Shown here piece by piece: positions 1 through 9,374 of a stretch of DNA of 64,000 nucleotides. Origin of the DNA: Deltaproteobacteria bacterium (GTDB lineage: Bacteria; Desulfobacterota; Deferrisomatia; Deferrisomatales; BM512); NCBI GenBank assembly GCA_002869015.1, contig PKTT01000039.1, forward strand, positions 1-64,000. The letters run 5' to 3'. The first letter of the stretch is position 1; the number at the start of each line of letters is the position of its first letter. A program made the translations under genes and the position numbers. The notes under the pieces were generated by a model. The model was not told the DNA's origin. It did not search any database and saw only the letters and a list, made by a program, of their open reading frames with translations.

Positions 1-1008
1 AAGCTAGGCACGAGCTACGAGAAGGTGGAGCGTTTCACCGCCAACGCGACCTCCCTCGCGGGGAGCATTTGTCCCGGCAGCGAGGCGACGGTTGGACGCA
101 TTGCGAAGCTCGCTAAAGCGGACCTTGAGACCCTGATGGTCTACGAGTTCCCTGAAATCCAGGGCGCCGTCGGACGGGAGTACGCAAAGAGGGCCGGGGA
201 GCCGGAGATAGTCTTCGATGGAATCCTACAGCACTACTACCCCGTGCAGGCCGGGGGCGAGCTGCCCGGCACGCCTGAGGCTGACTGCGTTTCTATGGGT
301 GACAAGATTGACACCATCGTTGGCTGCTTCGGTGTCGGCCTCATCCCCTCCGGGTCTGCGGACCCCTATGCGTTGAGACGCCAGACCATAGGCATCTTAA
401 GGATAATTATTGAGAAGGGCTACCGCCTTAGTATCGGCGGGCTAATAGACCTCGCCCTCGGAAATCTGGCAGACAAGCTCACCCGAGAGGCCGCGGAGGT
501 AAAAGCAGACGTACTAGACTTCTTCAAGGGACGCCTGGAGGTTATCCTCCTTGAAGGCGGCGCTACCGGCGATGTAGTAGCGGCGGTCCTTGCGGCAGGC
601 TTTGATGATGCCATTGACGCCAAGGCCCGCGTAGAGGCGATTGAAACCGTCCGCGAATGCGGCGACCTCGTTGACCTTGCAGCAACCTTCAAACGCGCAG
701 CCAACATCCTCAAAAAGGAGAGCGTCAGCGCCGAAGTAGATGAGGCGCTCTTTAATCAGGAGGAGGAGAGGGCGCTCTGGAAGGTTTACTCGGAGGTGAA
801 GTCGGTCATGGAGTCCTCAATCGAAGCAGGCGATTTTCTCGCCCTCTTCGCCGAGGCCGCCAAGCTGAAGGTTGTGGTCGACGCTTTCTTCGACAAAGTA
901 ATGGTCATGGATAAGGATGAGGCGGTCAAAAACAACCGCATAGCGATGCTTGGGGCGGTCACCGCGCTATTTCAGCGGGTCGCCGATTTCACCCGCATAG
1001 CCGGGTAA
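1..1008 (+). CDS. glyS: Glycyl-tRNA synthetase beta subunit, C-terminal part
   Basis: This is the last 335 codons of the beta chain of the bacterial alpha2beta2 glycyl-tRNA synthetase, which charges tRNA-Gly in the cytoplasm. The window opens inside the gene in frame 1, so the true start lies upstream. The visible part has the KVERFTANA segment, the HYYPVQAGGELP region and the SADPYALRRQTIGILRI motif, all typical of GlyS, followed by the C-terminal anticodon-binding/DALR-like helical domain ending around MVMDKDEAVKNNRIAMLG. The MVMD segment is a family signature near the C-terminus. A hairpin and T-run follow, so the transcript probably ends before ppdK. Family identity is clear; the gene is cut by the window edge, not broken. 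Confidence 0.95.
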   Translation, partial: KLGTSYEKVERFTANATSLAGSICPGSEATVGRIAKLAKADLETLMVYEFPEIQGAVGREYAKRAGEPEIVFDGILQHYYPVQAGGELPGTPEADCVSMGDKIDTIVGCFGVGLIPSGSADPYALRRQTIGILRIIIEKGYRLSIGGLIDLALGNLADKLTREAAEVKADVLDFFKGRLEVILLEGGATGDVVAAVLAAGFDDAIDAKARVEAIETVRECGDLVDLAATFKRAANILKKESVSAEVDEALFNQEEERALWKVYSEVKSVMESSIEAGDFLALFAEAAKLKVVVDAFFDKVMVMDKDEAVKNNRIAMLGAVTALFQRVADFTRIAG

Positions 1009-1019
1009 GAATCAAATAT

Positions 1020-1055
1020 TTGGGGAGGGGCGAAGGCTCCTCCCTTTATTTTTAT
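1020..1055 (+). terminator. Rho-independent terminator after glyS
   Basis: A GGGGAGG / TCCTCCC stem around a GGCGAAGGC loop is followed by TTTATTTTTA. It sits between the glyS stop and the ppdK ribosome-binding site (AAGGAG just upstream of the ATG at 1073). Confidence 0.7.
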
Positions 1056-1072
1056 ATTAAAAGGAGAAAGAG

Positions 1073-3778
1073 ATGGAGAAGTACGTCTACACCTTCGGCG
1101 GCTCGGAGGCCGAGGGCAACACGACTATGGTCAACACCCTCGGCGGCAAGGGGGCCAACCTGGCTGAGATGTGCCAGATTGGCGTTCCGGTGCCGGCCGG
1201 TTTTACCATAATCACCGACGTATGCAATCTCTATTATGAGAATGACGGGAACTATCCTGAAGGGCTCGCAAAGGAGGTTGATGAAGCGCTTGGTTACATG
1301 GAGGGGGTTATGGGCTCCGCCTTTGGCGACCCCAAAAACCCACTGCTGGTATCCGTCCGCTCCGGGGCGCGAAAATCAATGCCCGGCATGATGGAGACGG
1401 TGTTGAACGTAGGCCTATCCTCAAAAACAATGGAGGGGCTGATTAAAAAGACGGGCAATCCACGCTTCGTCTATGATGCTTACCGCCGCCTAATCACCAT
1501 GTACGCGGACGTGGTCATGGAAAAAGCTGCCGGAATTGAACCTGAAGAGGGGCAAGGAATCCGCCTCCTGCTCGAAGAGATGATGGAGGAGCTAAAGGAG
1601 CGTAAGGGTTACGCCCTTGACTCCGATATCCCCGCCGACGACTTAAAAATCCTCTGCGACGGGTACAAGGCGAAGATCAAGGAGGTCCTCGGGTCGGAAT
1701 TTCCCGATGATGCCATGGCGCAGCTTTGGGGCGCGGTGGGCGCGGTATTCAAATCGTGGAACGGTAAGCGCGCAGTAAGCTACCGCCGCATTGAGGGGAT
1801 CCCGGAGGAGTGGGGCACCGCCGTCAACGTACAGTCGATGGTGTTCGGCAACATGGGAGAGAACTCCGCCACCGGCGTCGCCTTCACAAGGAACCCCGCC
1901 ACCGGCGAAAATGAGTTCTATGGCGAGTGGCTGACCAACGCGCAGGGCGAGGACGTAGTCGCCGGTATCCGCACACCCTTCGCAATAAACTCCCACTCGA
2001 TAAACGCCGCCAATGAGAACCTCCCCACCATGGAGACAAAGTACCCTGAAATTTACGGGCAGCTGATTGATATCAGGAATAAGCTTGAGAGCCACTATCG
2101 GGACATGCAGGATGTCGAGTTCACCGTGCAGGAGGGGCGGCTCTGGATGCTTCAGACCCGCGCGGGCAAGCGCAACGGCCCCGCCGCTGTGAGGATGGCG
2201 GTGGAGATGTGCCGCGAAGGCATGATCGATGAGGAGACCGCTATTATGAGGGTTATGCCCTCCCAGCTCGACGAGCTTTTACACCCGATGATAGACCCCG
2301 CTGCCGAGGTGGGCTATACCCCGCTAGCCCTTGGCCTGCCCGCCGGGCCGGGAGGCGGCTCAGGCAAGATCGTACTCACCGCGGAGCGCGCTGAAGAGCT
2401 TGCTGAGGCGGGCGAAAGGGTCGTGCTGGTCCGCGCTGAAACCAGCCCGGAGGATGTTCACGGGATGCACGTATCACAGGCTATAGTCACCGCCAAAGGT
2501 GGGATGACCTCCCACGCCGCTCTTGTAGCGCGAGGCTGGGGCAAGACCTGCGTAGTCGGCTGCGGTGCGTTGGATATAAACATTGCCAAGGGAACCGTAA
2601 CCGTTGATGACACAGTGCTTCATGAGGGCGATATCATCACCGTAAACGGCACCACCGGGAACATCTACGTCGGGGAGTTGCCCCTCATTATACTGGACCC
2701 CGAGAAGAACGAGCTGCTTTCGACCTTCCTTGGTTGGTGTGATGAAAAGCGCCGCTTAGGCGTAAGGACAAACGCAGACCGCCCGGAGGATGCTGAGCAG
2801 GCCCGCCGTTTTGGCGCCGAGGGAATCGGCCTGACCCGCACCGAGCACATGTTTTTCGGTGAGGAGCGCATCCTCGCAATGAGGAAGATGATCCTCGCCG
2901 AACGTGTTGAGGAGCGTGAAGCGGCCCTCGCCAAGCTCCTCCCCTACCAGCGAGAGGACTTCAAGGGGCTCCTAAAGGCGATGGCGGGACTTCCAGTAAC
3001 CGTCCGCCTTCTCGACCCCCCGCTGCATGAGTTCGTGCCCCACGAAAAAGAGCTCATTGAGGAGCTTGCCGAAGCTATCGGCAAGGATGTTGAGGAGGTA
3101 GAGGCGCGCATTGAGCAGCTAACTGAGCTAAACCCGATGCTCGGGCACAGGGGGTGCCGACTCGGAATAAGCTACCCCGAGGTAACCCGAATGCAGGCAC
3201 GCGCCCTCCTCGAAGCTGCGGCTGAGCTAAAACAGGAGGGCGTTGATGCCCGCCCGGAGATAATGGTCCCCCTAGTCGGCAATCATAAGGAGCTCGCCGA
3301 CCAGAAGGCGCTCATCCTTGAGGTAGCCGAGGAGGTAAAGAGTGAGAAGGGGCTTGATGAGCTACCCTTCCTCATAGGTACAATGATAGAGGTTCCCCGC
3401 GCCGCGCTTACCGCCTTTGAGGTAGCTGGCGAGGCACAGTTTTTCAGCTTCGGCACCAACGATCTCACTCAGATGACCTGCGGCTTTAGCCGCGACGACT
3501 CAGGCTCCTTCCTGCCCGGCTATGTGAAGAAGGGCATCTACGGGGTTGACCCCTTCCAGTCCATCGACCAGGAGGGCGTCGGCCAGCTCGTGGATTTAGC
3601 TACGGAGAGAGGTCGCGAGCGTAACCCCTCCCTCAAAGTAGGCATATGCGGCGAGCACGGCGGCGACCCTGCTTCAATCGCCTTCTTCGACCGCGTAGGG
3701 CTCGACTATGTATCCTGCTCCCCCTTCCGGGTGCCTATTGCCCGCCTCGCTGCGGCGCAAGCGTCGATTCAAAAGTAA
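1073..3778 (+). CDS. ppdK: Pyruvate, phosphate dikinase
   Basis: Catalyses the reversible reaction of pyruvate, ATP and phosphate to phosphoenolpyruvate, AMP and pyrophosphate; in anaerobes it serves gluconeogenesis or PPi-saving glycolysis. At 901 residues it is full length. It has the N-terminal ATP-grasp part (GGKGANLAEM near residue 25; SVRSGARKSMPGMM near 98), the phosphohistidine domain with GGMTSHAALVARGWG (swivelling His at about residue 481) and the C-terminal PEP/pyruvate barrel with GTNDLTQMTCGFSRDD and the GICGEHGGDP cysteine. The start ATG is preceded by AAGGAGAAAG. It stands alone between two terminators. Together with the class II aldolase at 11.8 kb it points to a gluconeogenic or mixed central metabolism. 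Confidence 0.97.
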   Translation: MEKYVYTFGGSEAEGNTTMVNTLGGKGANLAEMCQIGVPVPAGFTIITDVCNLYYENDGNYPEGLAKEVDEALGYMEGVMGSAFGDPKNPLLVSVRSGARKSMPGMMETVLNVGLSSKTMEGLIKKTGNPRFVYDAYRRLITMYADVVMEKAAGIEPEEGQGIRLLLEEMMEELKERKGYALDSDIPADDLKILCDGYKAKIKEVLGSEFPDDAMAQLWGAVGAVFKSWNGKRAVSYRRIEGIPEEWGTAVNVQSMVFGNMGENSATGVAFTRNPATGENEFYGEWLTNAQGEDVVAGIRTPFAINSHSINAANENLPTMETKYPEIYGQLIDIRNKLESHYRDMQDVEFTVQEGRLWMLQTRAGKRNGPAAVRMAVEMCREGMIDEETAIMRVMPSQLDELLHPMIDPAAEVGYTPLALGLPAGPGGGSGKIVLTAERAEELAEAGERVVLVRAETSPEDVHGMHVSQAIVTAKGGMTSHAALVARGWGKTCVVGCGALDINIAKGTVTVDDTVLHEGDIITVNGTTGNIYVGELPLIILDPEKNELLSTFLGWCDEKRRLGVRTNADRPEDAEQARRFGAEGIGLTRTEHMFFGEERILAMRKMILAERVEEREAALAKLLPYQREDFKGLLKAMAGLPVTVRLLDPPLHEFVPHEKELIEELAEAIGKDVEEVEARIEQLTELNPMLGHRGCRLGISYPEVTRMQARALLEAAAELKQEGVDARPEIMVPLVGNHKELADQKALILEVAEEVKSEKGLDELPFLIGTMIEVPRAALTAFEVAGEAQFFSFGTNDLTQMTCGFSRDDSGSFLPGYVKKGIYGVDPFQSIDQEGVGQLVDLATERGRERNPSLKVGICGEHGGDPASIAFFDRVGLDYVSCSPFRVPIARLAAAQASIQK

Positions 3779-3796
3779 ATATTCAGGCCAATGAAT

Positions 3797-3831
3797 AAAA
3801 AAAGGGCGGCCCGTCGGGTCGCCCTTTTTTT
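3797..3831. terminator. Bidirectional terminator between ppdK and ferritin gene
   Basis: AAAGGGCGGCCCG and its partner CGGGTCGCCCTTT form a strong stem flanked by A-run and T-run, so it can end both the plus-strand ppdK transcript and the minus-strand ferritin transcript. Confidence 0.85.
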
Positions 3832-3855
3832 GCTCAATTTATTTTACAGGCTAGT

Positions 3856-4365
3856 TTATGCCGGTGTAGGCGGAGTGAAGACACGCGATGCCAACTCATC
3901 ATCCAGCATTAGTATTCCACGGCCGTCGTCGCCGATCCTCTCCAGCTTCTTCTTGATCAAACCGAAAGAGGCCTCCTCCTCGACCTGCTCGGTTACGAAC
4001 CACTGTAGCATTATCTCGGCGGCGTGGTCCTTCTCCTCTTTTGCTATAGTCATGAGGTTGTTGATGAGGCTCGTCACCAGCTTTTCATGCTCAAGGCCGT
4101 AGGTGAAGGCGTCAAGTGGGGAGTCATAATCGTTCTTCGGGCCCTCCATCGGGTAGAGCTCTACCCGTTCTCCCGCCTCGCAGATGAAATCAAAAATCCT
4201 CTGCCCGTGGGTGAGCTCCTCAAGGGTCTGCACGTTGAACCAGTTAGCGAAGCCGGGTAGGTCCTCCGCCTCGCAGTATGCAGCCATCGCTTTATAGATT
4301 GACGCTGACCACCACTCCTTGTTTATCTGCTCATTCAAAGCCTTTAGAAGTTTTTCGCTGATCAT
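3856..4365 (-). CDS. ftnA: Non-haem ferritin
   Basis: Iron-storage ferritin that oxidises Fe(II) and stores it as a mineral inside a 24-subunit shell. The 169 residues match the usual length. The ferroxidase-centre ligands are in the expected places: E17, E50, H53 (in EELTHG), E94 and Q127, and E129/E130 fit the third iron site of prokaryotic ferritins. It is the last gene of a minus-strand run after the SNF2 helicase and a small Cys-rich protein, with 39 bases to its upstream neighbour; co-transcription is possible. No Fur box was identified. The symbol follows family resemblance; bacterioferritin is excluded by the lack of the haem Met context and by overall sequence style. Confidence 0.93.
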   Translation of the reverse strand: MISEKLLKALNEQINKEWWSASIYKAMAAYCEAEDLPGFANWFNVQTLEELTHGQRIFDFICEAGERVELYPMEGPKNDYDSPLDAFTYGLEHEKLVTSLINNLMTIAKEEKDHAAEIMLQWFVTEQVEEEASFGLIKKKLERIGDDGRGILMLDDELASRVFTPPTPA

Positions 4366-4404
4366 CTTCTCTCTCCCATAAATGTTGCCGCGTATCAGGC
4401 GGGG

Positions 4405-4599
4405 TTATCCCTTATAATCTTCGATAAAGTGCTTTATGGAACGGTCATATGTGCCTTCAGCTTCGGGGGTAAAGTAGCATGCAACCATCTGCCCCTTGGA
4501 GCGGTGATACTCTATGCATTCACAGCATATCCCGTGCCGGGCGCAGGATGTGTAGGTGCAAGCACAATTTGAGTTTTCACCCTGTTTTCTGCATTCCAT
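4405..4599 (-). CDS. Small Cys-rich protein, DUF6485-like
   Basis: A 64-residue cytoplasmic protein with eight cysteines in the first 41 residues (C3, C12, C14, C19, C25, C26, C28, C41), arranged as CxC, then CCxC, followed by an IEYHR segment. The pattern suggests a metal- or cluster-binding knuckle. I recognise it as resembling the DUF6485 family of anaerobes; the function is unknown. It lies between the SNF2 helicase (15 bases upstream) and the ferritin gene (39 bases downstream), all on the same strand. A link with iron handling is only suggested by the neighbour. Confidence 0.75.
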   Translation of the reverse strand: MECRKQGENSNCACTYTSCARHGICCECIEYHRSKGQMVACYFTPEAEGTYDRSIKHFIEDYKG

Positions 4600-4614
4600 G
4601 GCTAGAACATTCTC

Positions 4615-7600
4615 CTAAATTTTAAATAGCTCATCAAGGTCCGCTTCCTCAAGTGTACCTCCCCATCCCTCGCCTGTGGGGAGGAAACCCTCGGTCATCT
4701 TCCGTTTCCTCTCCTGGAGAGCCTGTATCTTCTCCTCCACGGTACCGGCGGCAATCATCTTGTAAGAGAATACCGCACGTTCCTGCCCGATGCGATGAGC
4801 GCGGTCTATCGCCTGCTCCTCTACAGCCGGGTTCCACCAGGGGTCGAAGAGAATGACATAATCGGCTGCGGTCAGGTTTAGCCCTGTGCCGCCGGCCTTT
4901 AGGCTGACCAGGAAGGCCCGCATCGATTGGTCCTCCTGAAAGCGCCTCACAACCTCCTCGCGGTTACTTGTGCGTCCGTCTAGGTTGAGATGCTTTATCC
5001 CCTCACCTTCAAACCAGCCTCGCATCAACTTCAGCACTTCTACGAACTGGCTGTAAACCAGGACGCGGTGGCCCTCCTCAAGCACCTCAGAGACGAATTG
5101 TGTGAATTGGTCAAATTTGGCCGAGGAGACTCCGGCCCCTACCCCGCCGGGCAAGAGCGCCGGGTGGCAGCAAACCTGCCTTAACCTTGTGAGGACATCG
5201 AGCAGGCAGCCCCGTGAACGGTTGAACCCCTTCTCTTCAACGGTTTTAAAAACTCGCTCGCGCCCAGCTTGAAGCAATCCGCGATAAATCTCCCACTGCT
5301 TCTCCCCAAGCTCGGAGAGGAGGACGTTGTCGATTCTCGGGGGAAGGTCGGGCGCGACCTCCGGCTTTAGCCTCCTCAAGATGAATGGTCCGACCCTTTC
5401 ACGCAGCTTATTCGCCGCCTCCACCTCTCCCTGGGAGATCGGCTTTAGATAACGCTCCGTAAATTTTCTCTCCGACTCAAGCAGCTCCGGCATAAGAAAG
5501 CGAAATTGACTCCAAAGCTCCCCTAGGTGATTCTCAAGCGGTGTCCCGGTTAGAGAGATACGACGCCTCGCGTTTAAAGAGCGCGCGGCTCTTGCTGTTT
5601 TGGTAGCGCCATTTTTTATCGTCTGCGCCTCGTCAAGGATTATGTAGCTCCAGTCAACCTTAGCCAGGTGCTCGGCGTCACGACGCAAAATGGCATAGCT
5701 TGTCACAACCAGATCATTATTTTTAAGCTCATCCCTCAGCTCGGCGCGGTCGATGCCGTGATAGCGCAAATGGGCGAGCGAGGGAGCATGGTTAAGCACC
5801 TCTGCTTCCCAGTTGGGAACAACTGATGTCGGCGCTATCACCAGATTGGGGCCGCCCTCGCCCCGCTCCTTGGCATCCAGGAGAATAGCCAGCGCCTGAA
5901 CTGTCTTGCCCAACCCCATGTCATCCGCGAGTATTCCACCAAGGCCCCGTTCACCTAAAAAGCGAAGCCACCTATACCCCCTCTCCTGATAGGGCCGAAG
6001 CTCGCAGAGAAGCCCCTTCGGCAGGGGGTAATCACCTGCAGCTTCGGGGTTCTCAAGGACTGACGTAAGCGCCTCCCAGCGTAGGGGGTCCTCAACCTCG
6101 CTCGCCTCTGCGCTCTCGATAAACCCTTTTGCGACCTCCGCACGGTAGGCAGGGAGTCGCGCCACCCCATCCTTTACCTTTAAGCCTGCGGCAAGGGGCA
6201 CCAGCGTTTCAAACCATTGATCCGGAATTGGAGCATAGCCGCCCCCCTCCAGCTTGACGTACCTGGAGCCGCCCTCCAGCGCCCTGGCAATATTGGCGAA
6301 AGTTGCCTCTTCATCGCCATCGAACCCCTCTACCTTAAGGTCTAGCCAATCTATACCCGCTGACAATTTCACCCTGAGGGATAGTGGCCTGCCGGTTACG
6401 CGGTGCTTAGTCAGCGCTTCTCGGCCGAAGAGCTCCCAGCCCTGACCGAGTCCTGCCACTCCAAACCTTAGAAAATCCAGCGCTCTATCCCCCGATGCCT
6501 CGAAGCGCCCCGGCTCGGCAAGGGTAAGCCCTGCGTCAAGGAGTTCCCTTACCGCCGAGAACTCCTCCTCCATGGCGCGCTTGAGGCTTACCCTGCCCTC
6601 ACCAGTCTCCAGCACGAGAACCGGGTCGGGATTCTCCGCATTCACCTCAAAGTCACCATAGTTGAAGGAGAGAAAGGCTATGAGTTTGCCGCCCTCCTCG
6701 GAGAGGTAGAGCTTCGGCTTCGGTGAGAGGGAAGCGCCCGTTTCGAGCGCGCCTGAAAAATCGGTGTCGAAGATCACCCCCCATGAGTCGAGGGCGCTGA
6801 CCGCATTAGAGAAAAATGAGGGTAGGTCATCTTCGGGGATCATAACCCCGCGATCTATGAGCGTTGCGAGGGCTACTCCGTCAGCCGCGCCATAAACCTC
6901 CCTCAACACCCCCGCATTAAATAGCCAGGGGGAGGAGGCTGAGAGTATATGCCTATCACCTTTCAGCTCCCGTCCATCGGGAGTGGTGAGCTTGCAGGAA
7001 AGCTTTATATCCTTCCCCGATTCCTTTGCGCTTATGTGGACTATGGCAGGGACGGGCTCGAAGATCACCCTCTCTGAATTTGCCTCCCACCTTACGTGGT
7101 CGCAGAGGCTAAGCACCCTGAGCAGGGAGTCCACCTCTCCTGCCTGAATATCAATCGGCATCCGCTCAGAGCCGCCCGAGGGGGATAGGGATACAGCTCT
7201 CCCAAGCACTCGCTTATCGCTTACCCCAAGTTTTGCAATTCCGCCATCCAGAAGCCTTGCTGCGGAGTGTATACGCCCCCGGCCAAGTGAGTTTCCTCTA
7301 GGTTTGTGGACCCGCCAGGAGATCGACAGCTCGGCAAAGGCGCCCTCATCAACCCTCAGGTTTAAATAGTGGACTAAGGTCGGCTCCCCATCCCTCGCTA
7401 TTGCATAGGGCTTTCTCGGAGCTATCCGGTCAATAAGATTTTTCCACCCGCCAGAAGAGCGGAAGCGGGACTCTGGTATCCTTGCCCAATACCTTGAGAG
7501 CGCTACCGCGTGTCGGCATGGCTGAACTCCGTCACACGTACAAAGCGATGTTAGCCGGTCTCCTTCGGCAAATAGGGTCGGTCTAAAGCGTTTGCCCTCC

Positions 7601-7839
7601 TCCTCAACGCTCCCCTCGATAAAGGACTCCTCGCCGGAACCCCTCATCGCCGCGGCCCCGACTGCGCCGCTCTGCTGAAGAGTTCGTCCTCTCGCAGCCT
7701 CGGCGGGTCCGGCAAGCGCCTCAAAGGTGGTTACCGCGTTTTTCTTGGGAAAGGGAAAGTGCAATGCGTTGCCTCCGTTAAAATTTGGGCGAACCTTAAT
7801 CTTATTGAATCCGGGCGCCGGGGGCAATCGCCAACTCAT
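4615..7839 (-). CDS. SWIM zinc-finger SNF2-family DEAD/DEAH helicase
   Basis: A large (1074 aa) ATP-driven DNA translocase of the bacterial SNF2/HepA-like group. Near residues 98-112 is a CxCx(n)CxH SWIM zinc finger (CTCDGVQPCRH). A long middle region of unknown fold follows. The helicase core starts with LRPYQERGYRWL, Walker A is DDMGLGKT (about residue 640), Walker B is DEAQ (about 735), motif III is LTGTPLENHLGELWS, and the C-terminal lobe has NLDGRTSNR, LVSLKAGGTGLNLTAAD and the RAHRIGQ arginine-finger motif. Such proteins are thought to remodel protein-DNA complexes or act in repair; some SNF2 proteins belong to defence loci, but no nuclease or methylase partner is present here. It is followed by the DUF6485-like and ferritin genes. 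Confidence 0.93.
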   Translation of the reverse strand: MSWRLPPAPGFNKIKVRPNFNGGNALHFPFPKKNAVTTFEALAGPAEAARGRTLQQSGAVGAAAMRGSGEESFIEGSVEEEGKRFRPTLFAEGDRLTSLCTCDGVQPCRHAVALSRYWARIPESRFRSSGGWKNLIDRIAPRKPYAIARDGEPTLVHYLNLRVDEGAFAELSISWRVHKPRGNSLGRGRIHSAARLLDGGIAKLGVSDKRVLGRAVSLSPSGGSERMPIDIQAGEVDSLLRVLSLCDHVRWEANSERVIFEPVPAIVHISAKESGKDIKLSCKLTTPDGRELKGDRHILSASSPWLFNAGVLREVYGAADGVALATLIDRGVMIPEDDLPSFFSNAVSALDSWGVIFDTDFSGALETGASLSPKPKLYLSEEGGKLIAFLSFNYGDFEVNAENPDPVLVLETGEGRVSLKRAMEEEFSAVRELLDAGLTLAEPGRFEASGDRALDFLRFGVAGLGQGWELFGREALTKHRVTGRPLSLRVKLSAGIDWLDLKVEGFDGDEEATFANIARALEGGSRYVKLEGGGYAPIPDQWFETLVPLAAGLKVKDGVARLPAYRAEVAKGFIESAEASEVEDPLRWEALTSVLENPEAAGDYPLPKGLLCELRPYQERGYRWLRFLGERGLGGILADDMGLGKTVQALAILLDAKERGEGGPNLVIAPTSVVPNWEAEVLNHAPSLAHLRYHGIDRAELRDELKNNDLVVTSYAILRRDAEHLAKVDWSYIILDEAQTIKNGATKTARAARSLNARRRISLTGTPLENHLGELWSQFRFLMPELLESERKFTERYLKPISQGEVEAANKLRERVGPFILRRLKPEVAPDLPPRIDNVLLSELGEKQWEIYRGLLQAGRERVFKTVEEKGFNRSRGCLLDVLTRLRQVCCHPALLPGGVGAGVSSAKFDQFTQFVSEVLEEGHRVLVYSQFVEVLKLMRGWFEGEGIKHLNLDGRTSNREEVVRRFQEDQSMRAFLVSLKAGGTGLNLTAADYVILFDPWWNPAVEEQAIDRAHRIGQERAVFSYKMIAAGTVEEKIQALQERKRKMTEGFLPTGEGWGGTLEEADLDELFKI

Positions 7840-7872
7840 AAATATTGGGATTGCCTAAAACTTTATCCAAAA

Positions 7873-7904
7873 ATAAAAAAGGCCACCCTTTAAAGGATGG
7901 CCCT
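7873..7904 (-). terminator. Terminator after the PilZ gene
   Basis: Read on the minus strand, GGCCATCC and GGTGGCC pair around TTTAAAG and are followed by TTTTTTATTTTT. It separates the PilZ gene from the SNF2 gene. Confidence 0.8.
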
Positions 7905-7926
7905 TATGGCAAAATTTGCACTTGAT

Positions 7927-8259
7927 TCAGGCAAGATCTGCGAGATATCTCTCAACTACTCCCTGCATCTCCTCTGATATCTCAAGAAAATAGATAGCTA
8001 TATTGAATCCGCCATCATCCAGCTTCTCCGAGCGTACAACCACCCCGGTACACTCGAATTTCTCAGTGGCGCCGCCTGAGAAGGGCAACTCCATCTGGAC
8101 ATTTAATTTTGACATGGCCGGGATGGTTTCAGATGTAACACAGGATAGCCCCCTGGCCGAGACATTGACTGACTGCGCGGACAAAAGGCCGTCACCCGGC
8201 GATTTGATGGAGAAATCCAGTTTACTGTCGTAGCGCTGATCTTTCCTGCGGTCTTCCAT
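7927..8259 (-). CDS. PilZ domain protein
   Basis: A single-domain PilZ protein (110 aa), expected to bind cyclic di-GMP and change the behaviour of a partner. The two binding motifs are visible: the N-terminal RxxxR-type cluster (RRKDQRYD) and NVSARG, matching [D/N]xSxxG. The start chosen is the ATG at 8259, seven bases after a GGGAG site; an upstream in-frame start at 8280 is less well placed. It ends at its own terminator and is separated from mqnC by about 70 bases, so it appears to be a single-gene unit. The partner pathway (motility, polysaccharide or surface attachment) cannot be told from the neighbours. Confidence 0.88.
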   Translation of the reverse strand: MEDRRKDQRYDSKLDFSIKSPGDGLLSAQSVNVSARGLSCVTSETIPAMSKLNVQMELPFSGGATEKFECTGVVVRSEKLDDGGFNIAIYFLEISEEMQGVVERYLADLA

Positions 8260-8327
8260 GACAAAACTCCCGATCTCCACAATATTGATTGCGCCAATTG
8301 TGCTAGAGGGTACTACAAAAGGGGGGG

Positions 8328-9374
8328 TTATTGGAACTCCCTGATGATTTTGTAGTCAGTTCTCCTCTGCGCTGCGACAAAACCCGCGTCAGCTATAAGC
8401 TTGATCAACCGCTCCTTGTCAAGGCGAAAGCTCACCCCCGCGGCTGCGACCACATTTTCCTCCAACATCGTGGAGCCCAAGTCGTTGGCGCCAAACTTAA
8501 GGGCAACTTGCGCTATCTTCTCACCCTGGGTGACCCACGACGCCTGGATATTGGGGACGTTGTCTATGACTATCCTAGCCAGCGAAAGCACCCTCAAATA
8601 CCTTATCGCGCTGGCTGGCCCTTCACCAAGATCCTCGCCCAGCTCTGTGTAGCTGGGCTGAAAGGACCAGGGGATAAAGGCGGTAAAGGACCCCCCCTCC
8701 TCCTGTATCTCCCGAATCCTAAAGAGGTGCTCAACTATATCCTCATCCCTCTCGGAGGAGCCGAACATCATAGTCGCGGTGGTCCCCATTCCAAGTTTGG
8801 CGGCCGCGAGCATGACCTCCGCCCACTTTCTCCAGCCAATCTTGTTGGGGCTTATCTCTTTTCTTATGCTGTCCACCAAAACTTCAGCGCCCCCGCCGGG
8901 GATAGAGTCAAGGCCGCCCTCTTTAAGCCTCCTTAAGGCATCCTCCATAGTCAAGCCGGAGACTTTGGCGATGTTGACCACCTCCGCGGGAGAGAGGGAG
9001 TGAATAGTCACCTCGGGAAAGCTTTTTTTTATCGCAGCGAAGAGGTCTTCAAACCAGGAGATTTCAAGGTCCGGGTGGAGCCCCCCCTGCATCAATAGTT
9101 GAGTGCCGCCAAGGTCCACGAGCTCCTGGATTTTGCCAAATATCTCCTCTCTGGTGAGGAGATAACCCTCGGGATCGCCCGGCGCTCTGTAAAAAGCGCA
9201 AAAACGGCATTGGCAGGTGCATATATTTGAGTAATTTATATTTCGGTCGACAACGAAGGTGACACGCCCCTCGGGGTGCAGCTCTTTGCGGATGTTGTCT
9301 GCACGCCTCGCCAACTCAAGAAGAGGTGCCTCGCGAAAGAGCGTTAGCGCTTCGGCCCTGTCAATACGGCTCAA
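8328..9374 (-). CDS. mqnC: Cyclic dehypoxanthinyl futalosine synthase (radical SAM)
   Basis: Radical SAM enzyme of the futalosine pathway to menaquinone; it cyclises dehypoxanthinyl futalosine. The [4Fe-4S]/SAM motif is NICTCQCRFCAFYR (CxxxCxxC). Further family marks are GGTQLLMQGGLHP, LDSIPGGGAEVL and IPWSFQPSYTELG. The 348-residue length fits. Its start overlaps the stop of the next upstream gene (mqnE) by four bases, so the pair is translationally coupled, and the prenyltransferase precedes them. MqnE and MqnC are paralogues; this one is assigned as MqnC from the NYSNICTCQCRFCAFYRAPG style, against NPTNICVNRCKFCAFSR in MqnE. Confidence 0.93.
   Translation of the reverse strand: MSRIDRAEALTLFREAPLLELARRADNIRKELHPEGRVTFVVDRNINYSNICTCQCRFCAFYRAPGDPEGYLLTREEIFGKIQELVDLGGTQLLMQGGLHPDLEISWFEDLFAAIKKSFPEVTIHSLSPAEVVNIAKVSGLTMEDALRRLKEGGLDSIPGGGAEVLVDSIRKEISPNKIGWRKWAEVMLAAAKLGMGTTATMMFGSSERDEDIVEHLFRIREIQEEGGSFTAFIPWSFQPSYTELGEDLGEGPASAIRYLRVLSLARIVIDNVPNIQASWVTQGEKIAQVALKFGANDLGSTMLEENVVAAAGVSFRLDKERLIKLIADAGFVAAQRRTDYKIIREFQ

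Noticed and set aside
8331..8936. A 201-codon plus-strand frame
   Set aside because: Antisense to mqnC, whose radical SAM motifs are certain.
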